Origin: Pirellula staleyi DSM 6068 | GTDB lineage: Bacteria; Planctomycetota; Planctomycetia; Pirellulales; Pirellulaceae | Direction of reading: 5' to 3' | DNA: 64,000 nt | Assembly (NCBI GenBank): GCA_945875845.1 | Contig: CAMCMB010000006.1 | Span: 62,001-126,000, forward strand | Shown here: positions 46,601 through 54,425 of the stretch, one piece after another | Layout of the letters: each line of letters opens with the position of its first letter | Position numbering within the stretch: the stretch's first letter is position 1 | Made by a program: the position numbers and the translations under genes | Notes under the pieces: model-generated | What the model was told of the DNA's origin: nothing | Databases searched by the model: none | The model's input: the letters and a program-made list of their open reading frames with translations, nothing else

Positions 46601-47032
46601 ATGGCACATGTCAAGATCAACGAATGGGTCGATCGATTTATGCAGTATTGCGAGAAGCCTTCGGTGTTGCTTGCGCTCAGTGCCGATCGCTACCGAGCTT
46701 GGCATCAACCGAGGATATTGCATTTGGAGGTGACAAACGAACGGCGATTATTGCAGATTATTGATGGTCAGATGCTCAGTGGTGTGATCGACCGTTGCGT
46801 GCTGGGATTCGATGGCGACCGAGTCGTTCGAGCTGAAATTTTGGATTTTAAAACTGAGCGTCGACCTGAGTCGATACCTGTCGACGAATGGACCAAACAA
46901 CGAGCCGAGTATCACGGAACTCAGTTACGATACTACCGCCGAGTACTTTGTGAGCAATTTGTTCTACATCCAAACGACGTTCAACTCACTTTGTTGCTAT
47001 TGAGCGAAGATCTACAAATTTCGATCAGCTAA
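40676..47032 (+). CDS. AddB-AddA-like fusion: inactive helicase/nuclease plus UvrD helicase/nuclease, single polypeptide
   Basis: About 2,118 residues in one frame. Residues 1 to about 950 resemble AddB: LLVLPGGLASRRLTQLIACR near the start, no working Walker A, then a RecB-type nuclease with CPYRFYLNRVEKV (about 686), GDLLHVCLEGL and RIDRIDY with VWDYKTGD (816-834). No AddB-type C-terminal cysteine cluster is seen, so the iron-sulfur site is probably absent. A charged linker (about 950-1030) leads to AddA. Its helicase motifs are ASAGTGKTYNLASR (1042), ATTFTRKAAGEI, LLLDEFQDTSPMQW (about 1402), CVGDSKQAIYGWRGG, MTIHQSKGLEFDAVFLP and YVALTRARQAL. A second nuclease follows: IGKLMHRWFEEI (1938), LDFKTERR (2056) and QLRYYRRVL. 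The predicted role is resection of DNA double-strand ends for recombination repair. The usual arrangement is two separate subunits. Confidence 0.88.
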   Translation: MATTKIPFRQRRPLLEQSRAMQMHFLGWSKPILHAACDFLLKQYTRGNNWDMDRCLLVLPGGLASRRLTQLIACRASECSLVLRPPESLTIGTLPEELYTAKLPFASDLEQVLAWTKVLRAADREMLKPLLLEVPDSTELRPWMDLARMLSTLHRELSSDLVDFDDVTTEIKDTPEEIRWQVLAKLQRAYLDELHLAGLWDVQSARRFAIDHDEVKTDREIVLVGAVDLNRAQRRFLSAVSDCVHVLVGAPSSYAEGFNNDGTLASDYWQDIEIPIDDAQLHVRSSANDAANELATQLAALGDEYSIHDITVGIPDPQIVPALQETLARSGIALRYGPGSSVSHSPPMRVVELVGEYLVDGSIDVFSSLVRSPAIHAWLIRTATKNKESVETALPLDFLSKLDEYQQTTLIRSVNIPEWPKGKSQDVFLNVLSQIDALVKPLRMPGAKLTSWAAPLRDVLKSIYENVQVDPNDIVGNLALRACGDINSALDRLAELPANLDTVATFQETMVWLQNQLEKVNVPPPQDETAIEMLGWLELTLDDTRILMLTGMHDGIVPESVNGDPFLPNQLRSLLGLMDNARRYARDAYAILALLHSRERVEFVLNHLSLDGDPQTPSRLLLAVPSDLLARRVKLLLSPKETPIDQLVSDSWTPREGQTNIPIPVPAPDKSVRDMAVTDFKKYDQCPYRFYLNRVEKVKAFEHERLELDGGGFGDLLHVCLEGLIDSPVAASTDPRSIADWLIDQLKSIARSRYGVSPTPALQIQLEQAERRLEAFAIHQAAQAANGWRIKYIEHKVEKSDGITLDIDGKPMIVHGRIDRIDYNQRDGKFAVWDYKTGDHAGKPKEAHLKPNGTWIDWQLPLYGLLIKTLKIEDLSKVSFGYILLPKNPSETQFITADFTLEQHSQAIESAKLIARNVMNGQFWPPKYKGIHSNDDYSAITQYPVVRRWDQGTANAEQDAKRQQELAAAIHPVPELALDENPAIDAITKSAETKLRLDRSQEALAARRREEHEVPPTKLRLDVHKAKGQASRDWFTPQMILASAGTGKTYNLASRALRLLFTDQELDSILATTFTRKAAGEILHRILSWLAEAVEEEEGFERLVNVLKPLEITKDTVRYQLGRLCSHLHRFRVSTLDSFYSQLARSFALELKLPPGWSLSDPFQTDQLQQEAISRMFDTMDRAALRSLVSQLSKGEATRSIRREIETVVTSGYDLFRKTTEEAWNQLDVPRGPTVEQVETSLALFRVSNVEHKGFATARDKAVAKFESGEWAEFLGTTLVRNSDDEIPKYSGKELSDDAVQALKILTKKAAVEELSSRRAQNEAAYRLLANYHAQLQLVKSRKRIVSFDDIAERLSHWMQETIAKNRDPDEPSAAIPEPTNTTQDEGMDNISYRLDCPVNHLLLDEFQDTSPMQWNIIKPFAEAIVEGTSKDKSFFCVGDSKQAIYGWRGGVSEIFESVGKQIDRVRQEKLVKSYRSSPVVINFVNSVFTQLAKHDRFYNEDEAEILSSDTQAVTDWMNRYFTHHETTKDGLPGYVEFRNADCEKNRDQEGEESSYGLLDEVADRIAELHKASPHAEIGVLTRTNRDVGKIIGLLRERGVEASQEGGNPLIDSSPVLLLLSAMKLANHPSDSLAYFHVSHSPLMECLPKEVAGQAMILSSFLREQLDSFGFGRTLGNLSNLLANECNPRDQDRLKQFIQLGYRFDALRNQHIHDFVEYVERQKVSVPGMSSVRVMTIHQSKGLEFDAVFLPTLDQTIISRPPTFVAMYDDRTKPPIGVLRYMNRNIQKHLQDSWRIAFREFANQQLAEALCVFYVALTRARQALYLYTSPSSSPKKRWGSVLHSIFAAQGQSEQPGITVASFGDSNWYEQLQTTRQIHPIHAPPSGAIEKRSVRTIRLNLSADSVRRLPWLRPSATSHPTMVDLATQWAESNSSGAVIGKLMHRWFEEIRGWIEDFKASKKRLKEIAGSTLTQEEMAHVKINEWVDRFMQYCEKPSVLLALSADRYRAWHQPRILHLEVTNERRLLQIIDGQMLSGVIDRCVLGFDGDRVVRAEILDFKTERRPESIPVDEWTKQRAEYHGTQLRYYRRVLCEQFVLHPNDVQLTLLLLSEDLQISIS

Positions 47033-47066
47033 TCGCCGCTTTCAATTGGGCAAAAAAGGTCTTCTG

Positions 47067-48344
47067 TCATCCAATGCTGTTCAAAACGGCCTCAAACGAC
47101 TCGCAGCAGATTTGCTTGTCGTACAACCGTTCAGCCAGTGCGCGACCTCGTTCACCCATTGCTTTCAATTTGCAGCGTTCCATCTTAAGAGCATTTCGAA
47201 TGGCTTCCGCGATCCCATTGCGGTCACCCGGTTCTACATTCCAACCAATACGCTCTTTTTCTACCAATCTCCAAACCGCATTTCCTTTCGGAACAATTGC
47301 CAACACGGGAGTGCCGCTAGCAAGAATGCCATAAAGCTTGCTAGGTGCCAAACAACCGGTAATTGCTGCGTCCATTGAAACGACATGGAGATCCGCCGCA
47401 GACAAGCTCTCGGTAAGAGTGTCGCGAGGTTGGTAGTCAAAAAACCTTACACGGTCATTTCCAGCGGACTGATCCTCCAGTTCTTTGCGTTTAGCCCCGT
47501 TGCCGACCAACGCTAATGTTACATGACGCTCTGCGACCTGATTTGAAACCAATTTCATCGCATCAACCAACACATCAAGTCGTTGCGTCAGCCCCATATT
47601 TCCTGAGTGCATAACTACGAAGTGGTCGTCCAGACGCTGCTCCATCCGAAATGGATTATTTGACTTGATCGGAGTAACTGTCGAGCAGTCCATCCAGTTT
47701 GTGACAATTCGTAGCTTCTCTTTGGGAATGCCCCAATCCACGAGTCGACGGCGCATATCCTCGTCCAGCACCACAATGCACTCCGCACGCAAGTATTCCG
47801 CTTTCAATCGACTGCGAAGGAATCGAATCGGGATGCTATTTTTGGCAACGCCTATCGCAACAGCGACGTCTGGATAGATATCCTGAAGATAGTAGATGAG
47901 CCTTGCTTTTCGTTGTCGAGCCATCGGGCCCACTACGAGCGGCAAAAGGAACGGATCTGTTTCGCAGACGATAATCTCCGATTTGCCGTTTGTTTTGCCG
48001 TTTCGCTCGGCGGATGAACTTTCATAAATCGGCGCGACAAAATCCTTTCCTGCCGTCTTTCCCCACCGCCTTACGGCCAGCGTAAATGATACTAGATTCC
48101 GAACGCGAGCGAATCGTTGGCTTTTTGGAAGCTGGCTATGAAGCAATCGATGAATCGCGACGCCATTTCGAGTTTGGACCCCCGAACGAACGAAGGATTC
48201 GTTTTCGGTTTCCCAATTGGGCTGTCCTGCAATGGCGGATACATCCCACCGCGGAGCCAGAAACTCGCACAGCTCAGTCAGCAATTGGCCCGTTGCTTCG
48301 CTATCCGGCCAATAGCATCGATTAATAAAACAAACGCTTGACAA
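47067..48344 (-). CDS. Glycosyltransferase family 4 (WcaI/WbuB-like)
   Basis: This 425-residue cytoplasmic or membrane-associated GT-B enzyme lies at the 3' end of the exopolysaccharide cluster. The N-terminal lobe starts SVCFINRCYWPDSEATGQLL, typical of WcaI/WbuB-like proteins that use nucleotide sugars for surface polysaccharide. The segment YYLQDIYPDVAVAIGV is at about 146-161. The C-terminal lobe has VVMHSGNMGLTQRLDVLVDA (about 244) and VALVGNGAKRKELE. ADLHVVSMDAAITGCLAPSK, LYGILASGTPVLAIVPKG and the tail acidic site follow. The sugar donor cannot be told. It ends 34 bases before the convergent helicase-nuclease gene, so the cluster boundary is here. Ten bases separate it from the TPR gene upstream, so it is likely co-transcribed with it. 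Confidence 0.85.
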   Translation of the reverse strand: MSSVCFINRCYWPDSEATGQLLTELCEFLAPRWDVSAIAGQPNWETENESFVRSGVQTRNGVAIHRLLHSQLPKSQRFARVRNLVSFTLAVRRWGKTAGKDFVAPIYESSSAERNGKTNGKSEIIVCETDPFLLPLVVGPMARQRKARLIYYLQDIYPDVAVAIGVAKNSIPIRFLRSRLKAEYLRAECIVVLDEDMRRRLVDWGIPKEKLRIVTNWMDCSTVTPIKSNNPFRMEQRLDDHFVVMHSGNMGLTQRLDVLVDAMKLVSNQVAERHVTLALVGNGAKRKELEDQSAGNDRVRFFDYQPRDTLTESLSAADLHVVSMDAAITGCLAPSKLYGILASGTPVLAIVPKGNAVWRLVEKERIGWNVEPGDRNGIAEAIRNALKMERCKLKAMGERGRALAERLYDKQICCESFEAVLNSIG

Positions 48345-48354
48345 GTTTTAGGTG

Positions 48355-49962
48355 CTAATGATCACTAGTATTCGACCCCAGACGACTCTTGCCGATCGCT
48401 TCGATCGACTCAATCAGATCCCTGTTGTCCGGCATTTTCTTTTTCAAATACTCTAAGCACTCGATCGCTTCATCGAACTGCTTCATTTTCAGATGTAGCA
48501 TTGCGCGGTCCTGCCAAACCCCATCGATTTCTGGTGATGAACGATTGATCTCGCGAAGCAATTCAATCAGTGGTTCAATAGACGAGGACTGGATCGCGGA
48601 ACGCCTTAACGCAAACTTCGACGCAACAACACCATATGCGGGCGAAACCTGAGTCAACTTTCCAAACGAATTGATAGCAGTCGCTGTTCCGCTTTGAGAA
48701 AAGTCATCAATTACGCTCACCAACTGCTTCAGTCCAGACTCCTCTCCGTTCACAATTTCTTTGTGGACGCCAGCCAGCCATTGGTCATCGTCATTCTTGG
48801 CCATTTTCTCCAAAAAGGTCAACAGCTCCGGCGACTCGGGGTACAACTGAACAGCCATCGCGATCAACGAACCATTGCGATTGGCGTTGGAGGCGCTTGT
48901 TGGCTTGGGGAAAAGTACATCGGAGACGACCGATCGTAGGCAAACCGCCGCCAATTTTCTCCGCAATGTTAGTTGATCGAAGGGAGCTACGTTTTGAAGC
49001 CGTTTGATCAAAAAACTCTGCGCTTCTTTGATGCTGCCTGCCATCACCAGACAATCAAAGGCAGCAGCAATTGTTTCTGGTAAATACGAATCGGATTCAG
49101 GAGAGTCCCAAAAGTTTTGAGATGCTTTCCAGGCAATTTCTCGTCCAGAAACTGGGTCCACTGCCGATCTGGCTTCCGCAGTCCATGCGATGTCACGAAG
49201 AACGGACGGCGACTCGGCTCGAAAGTATTCGTCTGCTTCCGTAAGCAGTGACAACCTGTCCTGGGCAGCCAAATCAACAGAAACACGCAGCGATTTTTCA
49301 ACTAGAATTTCACCAAGCGTCCGTTTAGCAATCGCATGCACGGATGCGTCCGCTACTAGGGATCTAACGTTTTGTTCGATGGCAGCCAAGTCCGCAAAAG
49401 GCATGTCCGGATTTTCATCCAATTGTTGCATAGCTATCCATAAACTTGCCCTAGCAGCGAAATCCCCATTCCTCTTGAGAACGATGCGCATCGCCTCGAG
49501 CGTTTTTCTCACTTCCTCTCGGGATTTTCCTATCATCAGCCCGATTTGATCACTCTGGGGTTCCGTGGAGCGCATTTCATAAGCCGAATTCAAATAGTAT
49601 TCTGCTTTGGCAGCTGAAATGATTGCTGACTGAAAACGTAGGGAATCACTCTCTGGATTCCAAAAAGTCAATCTTCGTAGGCAAAGTGAGGTTTGTACAA
49701 GAAGCCGCTCACGTCCCAATTGATCCTGTACCGGCCGAAGAGCGTTACGAACGGGAAGATCATTGATTGAAATATCGAGAGTTGCAAAACTTTGGTCTCG
49801 CATCTGTTCGTAACGATGTTGTATTCGCGGTTCGACAACGAGCGTGCTGTACCCGAAAAGCAGAATAGACACGACAGCCAAAACGATGGAGGCAATACTC
49901 CAGCGAAAATAATCGCTTTTGGAGGGTCGCAAATCCTCCGAAGTTATACCTTCGTCATTCAT
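48355..49962 (-). CDS. Membrane-anchored TPR-like protein of the EPS cluster
   Basis: The protein has 535 residues, with one membrane helix near the N-terminus (about 22-44, IASIVLAVVSILLFGYSTLV). A long, helix-rich extracytoplasmic part follows. The C-terminal end (WQDRAMLHLKMKQFDEAIEC plus LEYLKKKMPDNRDL) looks like a tetratricopeptide repeat, and earlier helical pairs may be degenerate repeats. No enzyme motif was recognised. TPR proteins of this sort often act as assembly factors in exopolysaccharide loci, but that is inference from position only. The gene overlaps the upstream glycosyltransferase-sulfotransferase gene by four bases (ATGA, 49959-49962), which suggests coupled translation. 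Confidence 0.65.
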   Translation of the reverse strand: MNDEGITSEDLRPSKSDYFRWSIASIVLAVVSILLFGYSTLVVEPRIQHRYEQMRDQSFATLDISINDLPVRNALRPVQDQLGRERLLVQTSLCLRRLTFWNPESDSLRFQSAIISAAKAEYYLNSAYEMRSTEPQSDQIGLMIGKSREEVRKTLEAMRIVLKRNGDFAARASLWIAMQQLDENPDMPFADLAAIEQNVRSLVADASVHAIAKRTLGEILVEKSLRVSVDLAAQDRLSLLTEADEYFRAESPSVLRDIAWTAEARSAVDPVSGREIAWKASQNFWDSPESDSYLPETIAAAFDCLVMAGSIKEAQSFLIKRLQNVAPFDQLTLRRKLAAVCLRSVVSDVLFPKPTSASNANRNGSLIAMAVQLYPESPELLTFLEKMAKNDDDQWLAGVHKEIVNGEESGLKQLVSVIDDFSQSGTATAINSFGKLTQVSPAYGVVASKFALRRSAIQSSSIEPLIELLREINRSSPEIDGVWQDRAMLHLKMKQFDEAIECLEYLKKKMPDNRDLIESIEAIGKSRLGSNTSDH

Positions 49963-51959
49963 TTGAAATACAGAGGGATTCCACTGTAGCCAAAGAACTC
50001 ATAGTCAGGTTTATAGATTGAATGGACAAGCGACCGAAGTCTTGTTTCATCGAATGCCATCTGAGTCTGTTTGCTGGAATTCGATTTCCCGGTCAGATCT
50101 ATCTCGATCCCTGCAAACTGAAACGATTTCCCAGCAACATCCTCAAGGTGAAAAACTTTGTCGACAATCTGTTTTTGATTGCCATCTACGACATAGCGAT
50201 ACTGGCAATGAAAACAAGGGTCTACGCTTTCAATCTTCTCGACCCGCAGAGATGCGTAATGTTCTGCGAATTCCATAATCGAAGGAAAGCCATGTAAATG
50301 GCTACGCGCTTTCTCCGATCCGGCAACATCCTGTGTTCCGCCACTAGAAACGAAATTAAACGCCGAGATGAATCGATAATAGGGATCGCGACACACTGCA
50401 AAGGACGCCTTGCCCATGAACATTTCCTCATCCGCAGCGAGATACCATGCGGCAGTCCTATGTCCAATGTAACGACCATAGATTTGCTTTGATATATTGG
50501 TCCCCGCGTTTTTCGGGATGTGAATAAACAATGGCCGCGTTGGGTCCCTAACACTGTCCGGTATTGGAACGTCAAAAATCTTCTCGGACGCGCGTTTCAA
50601 AAAAGTTGGACCGCGCGTGCCAATAATATGGGTCATCCTGCCTTTATAATCATTCGGAAGGAAAAGAGAGGCCGCCTTCTTGAAGAAGAATCGTTTATTG
50701 CTAACCTGAGGTTGATCCCGCATAAGCATCGGTGGAGCGAAATGTGCTTTTTCTAAAATCCTTACCATTCCATCTCCAAAAGCTTCGGTTGGGGCACGCT
50801 CCCTTAAAATTCGCCGACTTGCTTCTCCAAAATCCGATCGCGAAAAGTTTGGATCGGCAACCTGCACTAGTCGCCGGGCAAGTTCAGAGGTGTGTAAAGG
50901 TGGAAACACGAAACCATTTTTTCCATGGTCAACTAGCTCTTCTGCTGCACCCACATTGTTACTAGATACAATTGGCAGACCGCACGCCATTGCTTCATTG
51001 ATTACGAGTCCCCAAGGCTCGGAAATGGCGGGATGAACGAAGCAACCCGCGTGGGAAGCAAATTTCGGTAATTCTTCAATTTGCCGAAATCCTGGGAAAA
51101 AGACCGTCGAGTCTTTTTGCAAGGAAGTCATACCCTCCCATGGGGCAGATTCAGAAACATTGAGCTTACTAGAGCGGCACTGGTCTATCAAGGATGTCTT
51201 TAGTTTACCATCACCTAGCAAACAAAGATCCCAAGCTCTGACCGACTCTTTATGAGTCTTCTGATTATGGGTAACATATTCTCGATAAGCGTCAACCAAT
51301 CTTTTCAGATTCTTTCGTCGCACAAATCGATTTGATGCTAGAAAATATCGGTTCACATCTTGGATTCCAGCTCCACGTTCATTTGCAGACTGCGCTGCGA
51401 AGTAGTCGTTATCAACAATATCATAACCAAATTCGATTTGTTCCTTCGGCATACCAAGAATCGTAAGATAATCACGGTGCGATTTCCCACCGACGATGGC
51501 CGCGTCAAACAAACGCACCATGGATGACTTCCACGTTTCTTTCCACCAAACTCTCAGACCGTCCGCTTCGCGAGTCTCACTCATTAAAATAGCGATTGCA
51601 CCGTTTTTCTTACACCATTTCAGGCTTTCCTGAGCATCGACCGATCTCCAACCGGCTATTGCTACGGCGTCTGGCTTAAGTCGATTCAGCATTTCACGTA
51701 CGCCGCGACATAATTCGCGTTTCGAAATGGATTCATAGGCTCTGCCCGGAAAAATTGTCGCAACGGATGCGGTGTCGTTTGGTTCAAATTGTGGGTGATC
51801 GATTTTTTTCCATGCGTAGGTATCGTCGCTGCTGGCAATCTCCAATCCGAAAACGTTCCACCCGAGAGCCCTACATGCAACTGCTGCGGATCGTAATCTA
51901 GCAATATGATAGGGGCCAAAACGTGTGAAATGAATCGCTAAATTTTTCATCATGAGCAA
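49959..51959 (-). CDS. Glycosyltransferase family 4 fused to a sulfotransferase-like domain
   Basis: A 666-residue two-domain protein. The N-terminal 430 residues form a GT-B glycosyltransferase. NRYFLASNRFVRRKNLKRLV and WDLCLLGDGKLKTSL open the C-lobe. STVFFPGFRQIEELPKFAS and HPAISEPWGLVINEAMACGL carry the conserved E-x7-E site. After a basic linker, about 475-660 resembles a sulfotransferase. RPLFIHIPKNAGTNISKQI is the 5'-phosphosulfate loop, SFAVCRDPYYRFISAFNFV gives the Arg/Asp 3'-phosphate motif, and HLEDVAGKSFQF follows. The fusion suggests that one protein adds a sugar and sulfates the product or a neighbouring residue, using PAPS. That is inference; the two activities could act on different substrates. 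It is translated with the TPR gene (4-base overlap) and lies 68 bases downstream of the exosortase gene. Confidence 0.8.
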   Translation of the reverse strand: MLMMKNLAIHFTRFGPYHIARLRSAAVACRALGWNVFGLEIASSDDTYAWKKIDHPQFEPNDTASVATIFPGRAYESISKRELCRGVREMLNRLKPDAVAIAGWRSVDAQESLKWCKKNGAIAILMSETREADGLRVWWKETWKSSMVRLFDAAIVGGKSHRDYLTILGMPKEQIEFGYDIVDNDYFAAQSANERGAGIQDVNRYFLASNRFVRRKNLKRLVDAYREYVTHNQKTHKESVRAWDLCLLGDGKLKTSLIDQCRSSKLNVSESAPWEGMTSLQKDSTVFFPGFRQIEELPKFASHAGCFVHPAISEPWGLVINEAMACGLPIVSSNNVGAAEELVDHGKNGFVFPPLHTSELARRLVQVADPNFSRSDFGEASRRILRERAPTEAFGDGMVRILEKAHFAPPMLMRDQPQVSNKRFFFKKAASLFLPNDYKGRMTHIIGTRGPTFLKRASEKIFDVPIPDSVRDPTRPLFIHIPKNAGTNISKQIYGRYIGHRTAAWYLAADEEMFMGKASFAVCRDPYYRFISAFNFVSSGGTQDVAGSEKARSHLHGFPSIMEFAEHYASLRVEKIESVDPCFHCQYRYVVDGNQKQIVDKVFHLEDVAGKSFQFAGIEIDLTGKSNSSKQTQMAFDETRLRSLVHSIYKPDYEFFGYSGIPLYFK

Positions 51960-52027
51960 AGCTTTTTAACAGTTTTCCAGTTTTGGGACGGTATGTTTGG
52001 GCTCAAATCGAGAATAAAAGCTTTTCA

Positions 52028-53734
52028 TCACAAGCCTAAACCTTCGCTTCGAACGACTTCCAATGCAGGCAGTGATTTTTTGTGTACCATTTCTCTAAGT
52101 TTCAGAAACATTTGTCGATAACCAATGATTTGATTGGTTGATATTGGGGAATCACTTCTTGTAAGTAGCTGAAACTGGAAGGTGACGGGATCCATTGGGT
52201 TCTGGAGTGACCGAATCTGTCTTGCCATTGCGGAAATCAAGTTCTTTGAGATTCGCGACTGAGCGTCGTTTCTCTCCATTGCGCTTTCGGAATCATAAGG
52301 TGCACCATTCCCATCGAATAATGAGAAATGCAATACGGCGTGCTCGCCACTCATGTTCTGCAGTCGAGATTCATAAAATGGCCATTGAATCGGTTCGTCA
52401 TCCGCTGACGTATCCACGCGAATGCGTTGTTGCTCTTTCCAACCGGTCGATTGGTAGCATCTCCAAAGTGAATGCCAACCGCGAAACGGAAAGTCGAGTG
52501 ACGCAACGTGGTCCACATTCTCCCTCGAATATTGCCATATTCGAGAGTATTGCCCCAAGTTGTTGTTGGAAACGCGAGTCTCTGTCATAAATCCAATTCG
52601 CTCGCTCCCCAGCAGTGTCGTAGGGACATCCAGCTCTTTTGGGAAAATGTTCGATAATTCTGACGAAAAAGAAGGTGGATTTACAGATCGAAGCGAGAAC
52701 TCCAGTAGACCGACGATGCCAAAAGGGAGAAAAAGGAATAAGAGGGCTGGCACCGCGAAAAGACCCTTGGAGACAGCCATGCGTAAGGATTTCGAAATTG
52801 CCCCTACTCCCCGATCTTGCTGAACGTCTGAACGACCTTTCGCGTTGAGATCATAGTTCGAGTAAACACAAACGAAATAGTTCAACAACTGAACTGAACT
52901 CCAATGTGCAAAAGCGGCTAAGGAAAAAGTTATGAAACCCAAAATTGTATGGACAACCCCGGACGACAAGTCAACGTTCAGGAATTCGAGACCGAAAACA
53001 ATCGAGTAGATTCGCAATAGGTTCCCTAAAATCGCCCAAAGCGGTACTGTAACAATTGTGATCAAACTTACTACAAGTCCAGCTCGACCAACTAGTAGCA
53101 GGATTCCTGCGACAGCCATTAATGCATATTGGCTATCAACTCCACTGCAGGCTTCCTCGACGAAGAGTGGTTTCGCAGCAATCTCAATGATGTTACCTTT
53201 TTGGAAATGTAGAATGCCCGTTAAGTCCATCAAACGGCTAGAAATGCTTGCCGATAGACCTTGTAGGACTTGAACCAGTGTTTGATCCATCTCGAGAGGG
53301 AGTGGGATAGTCACGGCGAGGAGACCACAAATGCCACAGATCCTCAAAGGAGTTAGGTTTCCGAATTTACCAAATGCCCAACTGACACACAATAATACGC
53401 TTGCCACGTGCGCCATCCATGGGCTGTAAAGGAGCAAGGCGATAAAACACAAAATGGTTGCCATTACAGAAAGCACCCAAGATAGCCTAACGCGAAAAAG
53501 CGAAAGCAACGCGTTTGATTGTCCTTCCCTGTAAAAAAAACTCCACGCGGCACAGACTGCAAGCGGAAAAAACTGCATGTGCTCTCGGGACCAAAGGTAC
53601 ATTGCCTGAAAAAAAAGCAAAGGCGCAATAGCAATCATTGGCAAGGCAATTGCATACCAATCCCAACGATCCAACCTTATCAAGTTGGACTTCATCGTAG
53701 TTTGCAAGTGCAAAGACAAGATATGATGGTTCAT
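52028..53734 (-). CDS. Exosortase with EpsI-like C-terminal domain (planctomycete type, XrtU-like)
   Basis: This 568-residue polytopic membrane protein belongs to a family of proposed cysteine transpeptidases that recognise PEP-CTERM-like sorting tails and are coupled to exopolysaccharide synthesis. About eight membrane helices precede residue 300. The catalytic triad is visible: Cys196 in VEEACSGVDSQYALM, Arg241 in GNLLRIYSIVFG and His262 in SGVVHTILGFITF. After a last helix (about 315-345) comes a soluble C-terminal domain with FPFRGWHSLWRCYQSTGWKE that resembles EpsI, which usually is a separate protein. The assignment to XrtU is tentative. The start at 53734 overlaps the preceding acetyltransferase stop by four bases (ATGA); an ATG 13 codons later (MKSNLIR) is the alternative. 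No target protein with a sorting tail was seen. Confidence 0.88.
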   Translation of the reverse strand: MNHHILSLHLQTTMKSNLIRLDRWDWYAIALPMIAIAPLLFFQAMYLWSREHMQFFPLAVCAAWSFFYREGQSNALLSLFRVRLSWVLSVMATILCFIALLLYSPWMAHVASVLLCVSWAFGKFGNLTPLRICGICGLLAVTIPLPLEMDQTLVQVLQGLSASISSRLMDLTGILHFQKGNIIEIAAKPLFVEEACSGVDSQYALMAVAGILLLVGRAGLVVSLITIVTVPLWAILGNLLRIYSIVFGLEFLNVDLSSGVVHTILGFITFSLAAFAHWSSVQLLNYFVCVYSNYDLNAKGRSDVQQDRGVGAISKSLRMAVSKGLFAVPALLFLFLPFGIVGLLEFSLRSVNPPSFSSELSNIFPKELDVPTTLLGSERIGFMTETRVSNNNLGQYSRIWQYSRENVDHVASLDFPFRGWHSLWRCYQSTGWKEQQRIRVDTSADDEPIQWPFYESRLQNMSGEHAVLHFSLFDGNGAPYDSESAMERNDAQSRISKNLISAMARQIRSLQNPMDPVTFQFQLLTRSDSPISTNQIIGYRQMFLKLREMVHKKSLPALEVVRSEGLGL

Positions 53735-54309
53735 TGCGAAATATTTGATGTAATGTCGGATTCACTCCGCATGGGAATTGGTTTAGCAGGCACACCTGCC
53801 ACGGAAGTTCCTTGTTCAACATTTCGAATTACGACAGCACCCGCCAGGGTTCGACTACCCGTTTTCATGGTTACTCCCGGTCCAATAAAACTTTGGGCAC
53901 CGACCCAGCAACTTTCTTCTAGCACAATTGGTTTCGTAATCAGCGAGAACATCTCGCTTGAAAAATCGTGCGATCCTGTACATAAAAACGACCGTTGAGA
54001 AAGGCAGCAATTGGAGGCGATTGTGACTCTATCGAGTGACAGAATCATTACTTCATCCCCAATCCAGACATTGTCCCCAAGTTCTAGTCTCCATGGCATA
54101 GTGATATTAACGCGGGATCGAATCACAACTCCGGTGCCTATTTTCGCTCCAAACAATCTCAGAATCCAAGCCTTCCAACGCGACGGAACGGGAATGGAAT
54201 GCATGAATACTCCAGCCCTAACCAAAATCCAGCATCCTTCGAAAGCTTTTGATACGCCTCGATCGAAGCCTAGAGAGCTATAACGTCGCAGGTTTATGTG
54301 TATTGGCAC
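53731..54309 (-). CDS. WcaF-like hexapeptide-repeat acetyltransferase
   Basis: This 192-residue protein is of the left-handed beta-helix acyltransferase class, which uses acetyl-CoA to acetylate sugars. The N-terminal region SFGFDRG-like and LVRAGVFMHSIPVPSRWKAW is typical of WcaF. The repeats read IGTGVVIRSRVNITMPWRLE, LGDNVWIGDEVMILSLDRVT, ESCWVGAQSFIGPGVTMKTG and then IRNVEQGTSVAGVPAKPI at the end. The catalytic histidine is probably in FLCTGSHDFSSEMF (about 115-128). WcaF modifies colanic acid, so acetylation of the cluster's polysaccharide is a good inference. It ends with an ATGA overlap with the exosortase gene, so the two are likely translated together. The upstream gap to the next gene is 116 bp. 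Confidence 0.88.
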   Translation of the reverse strand: MPIHINLRRYSSLGFDRGVSKAFEGCWILVRAGVFMHSIPVPSRWKAWILRLFGAKIGTGVVIRSRVNITMPWRLELGDNVWIGDEVMILSLDRVTIASNCCLSQRSFLCTGSHDFSSEMFSLITKPIVLEESCWVGAQSFIGPGVTMKTGSRTLAGAVVIRNVEQGTSVAGVPAKPIPMRSESDITSNISQ

Positions 54310-54425
54310 AGTACTTCTTCACGCAGCTTGCGATCTAGAAAGCGAAAGATAGTTGCGATCAATTTCTCAATGTCGAATCGATTTGATGTCCATAAAAGGC
54401 ACCTCGGAACAATCCTTGTTTTTTC

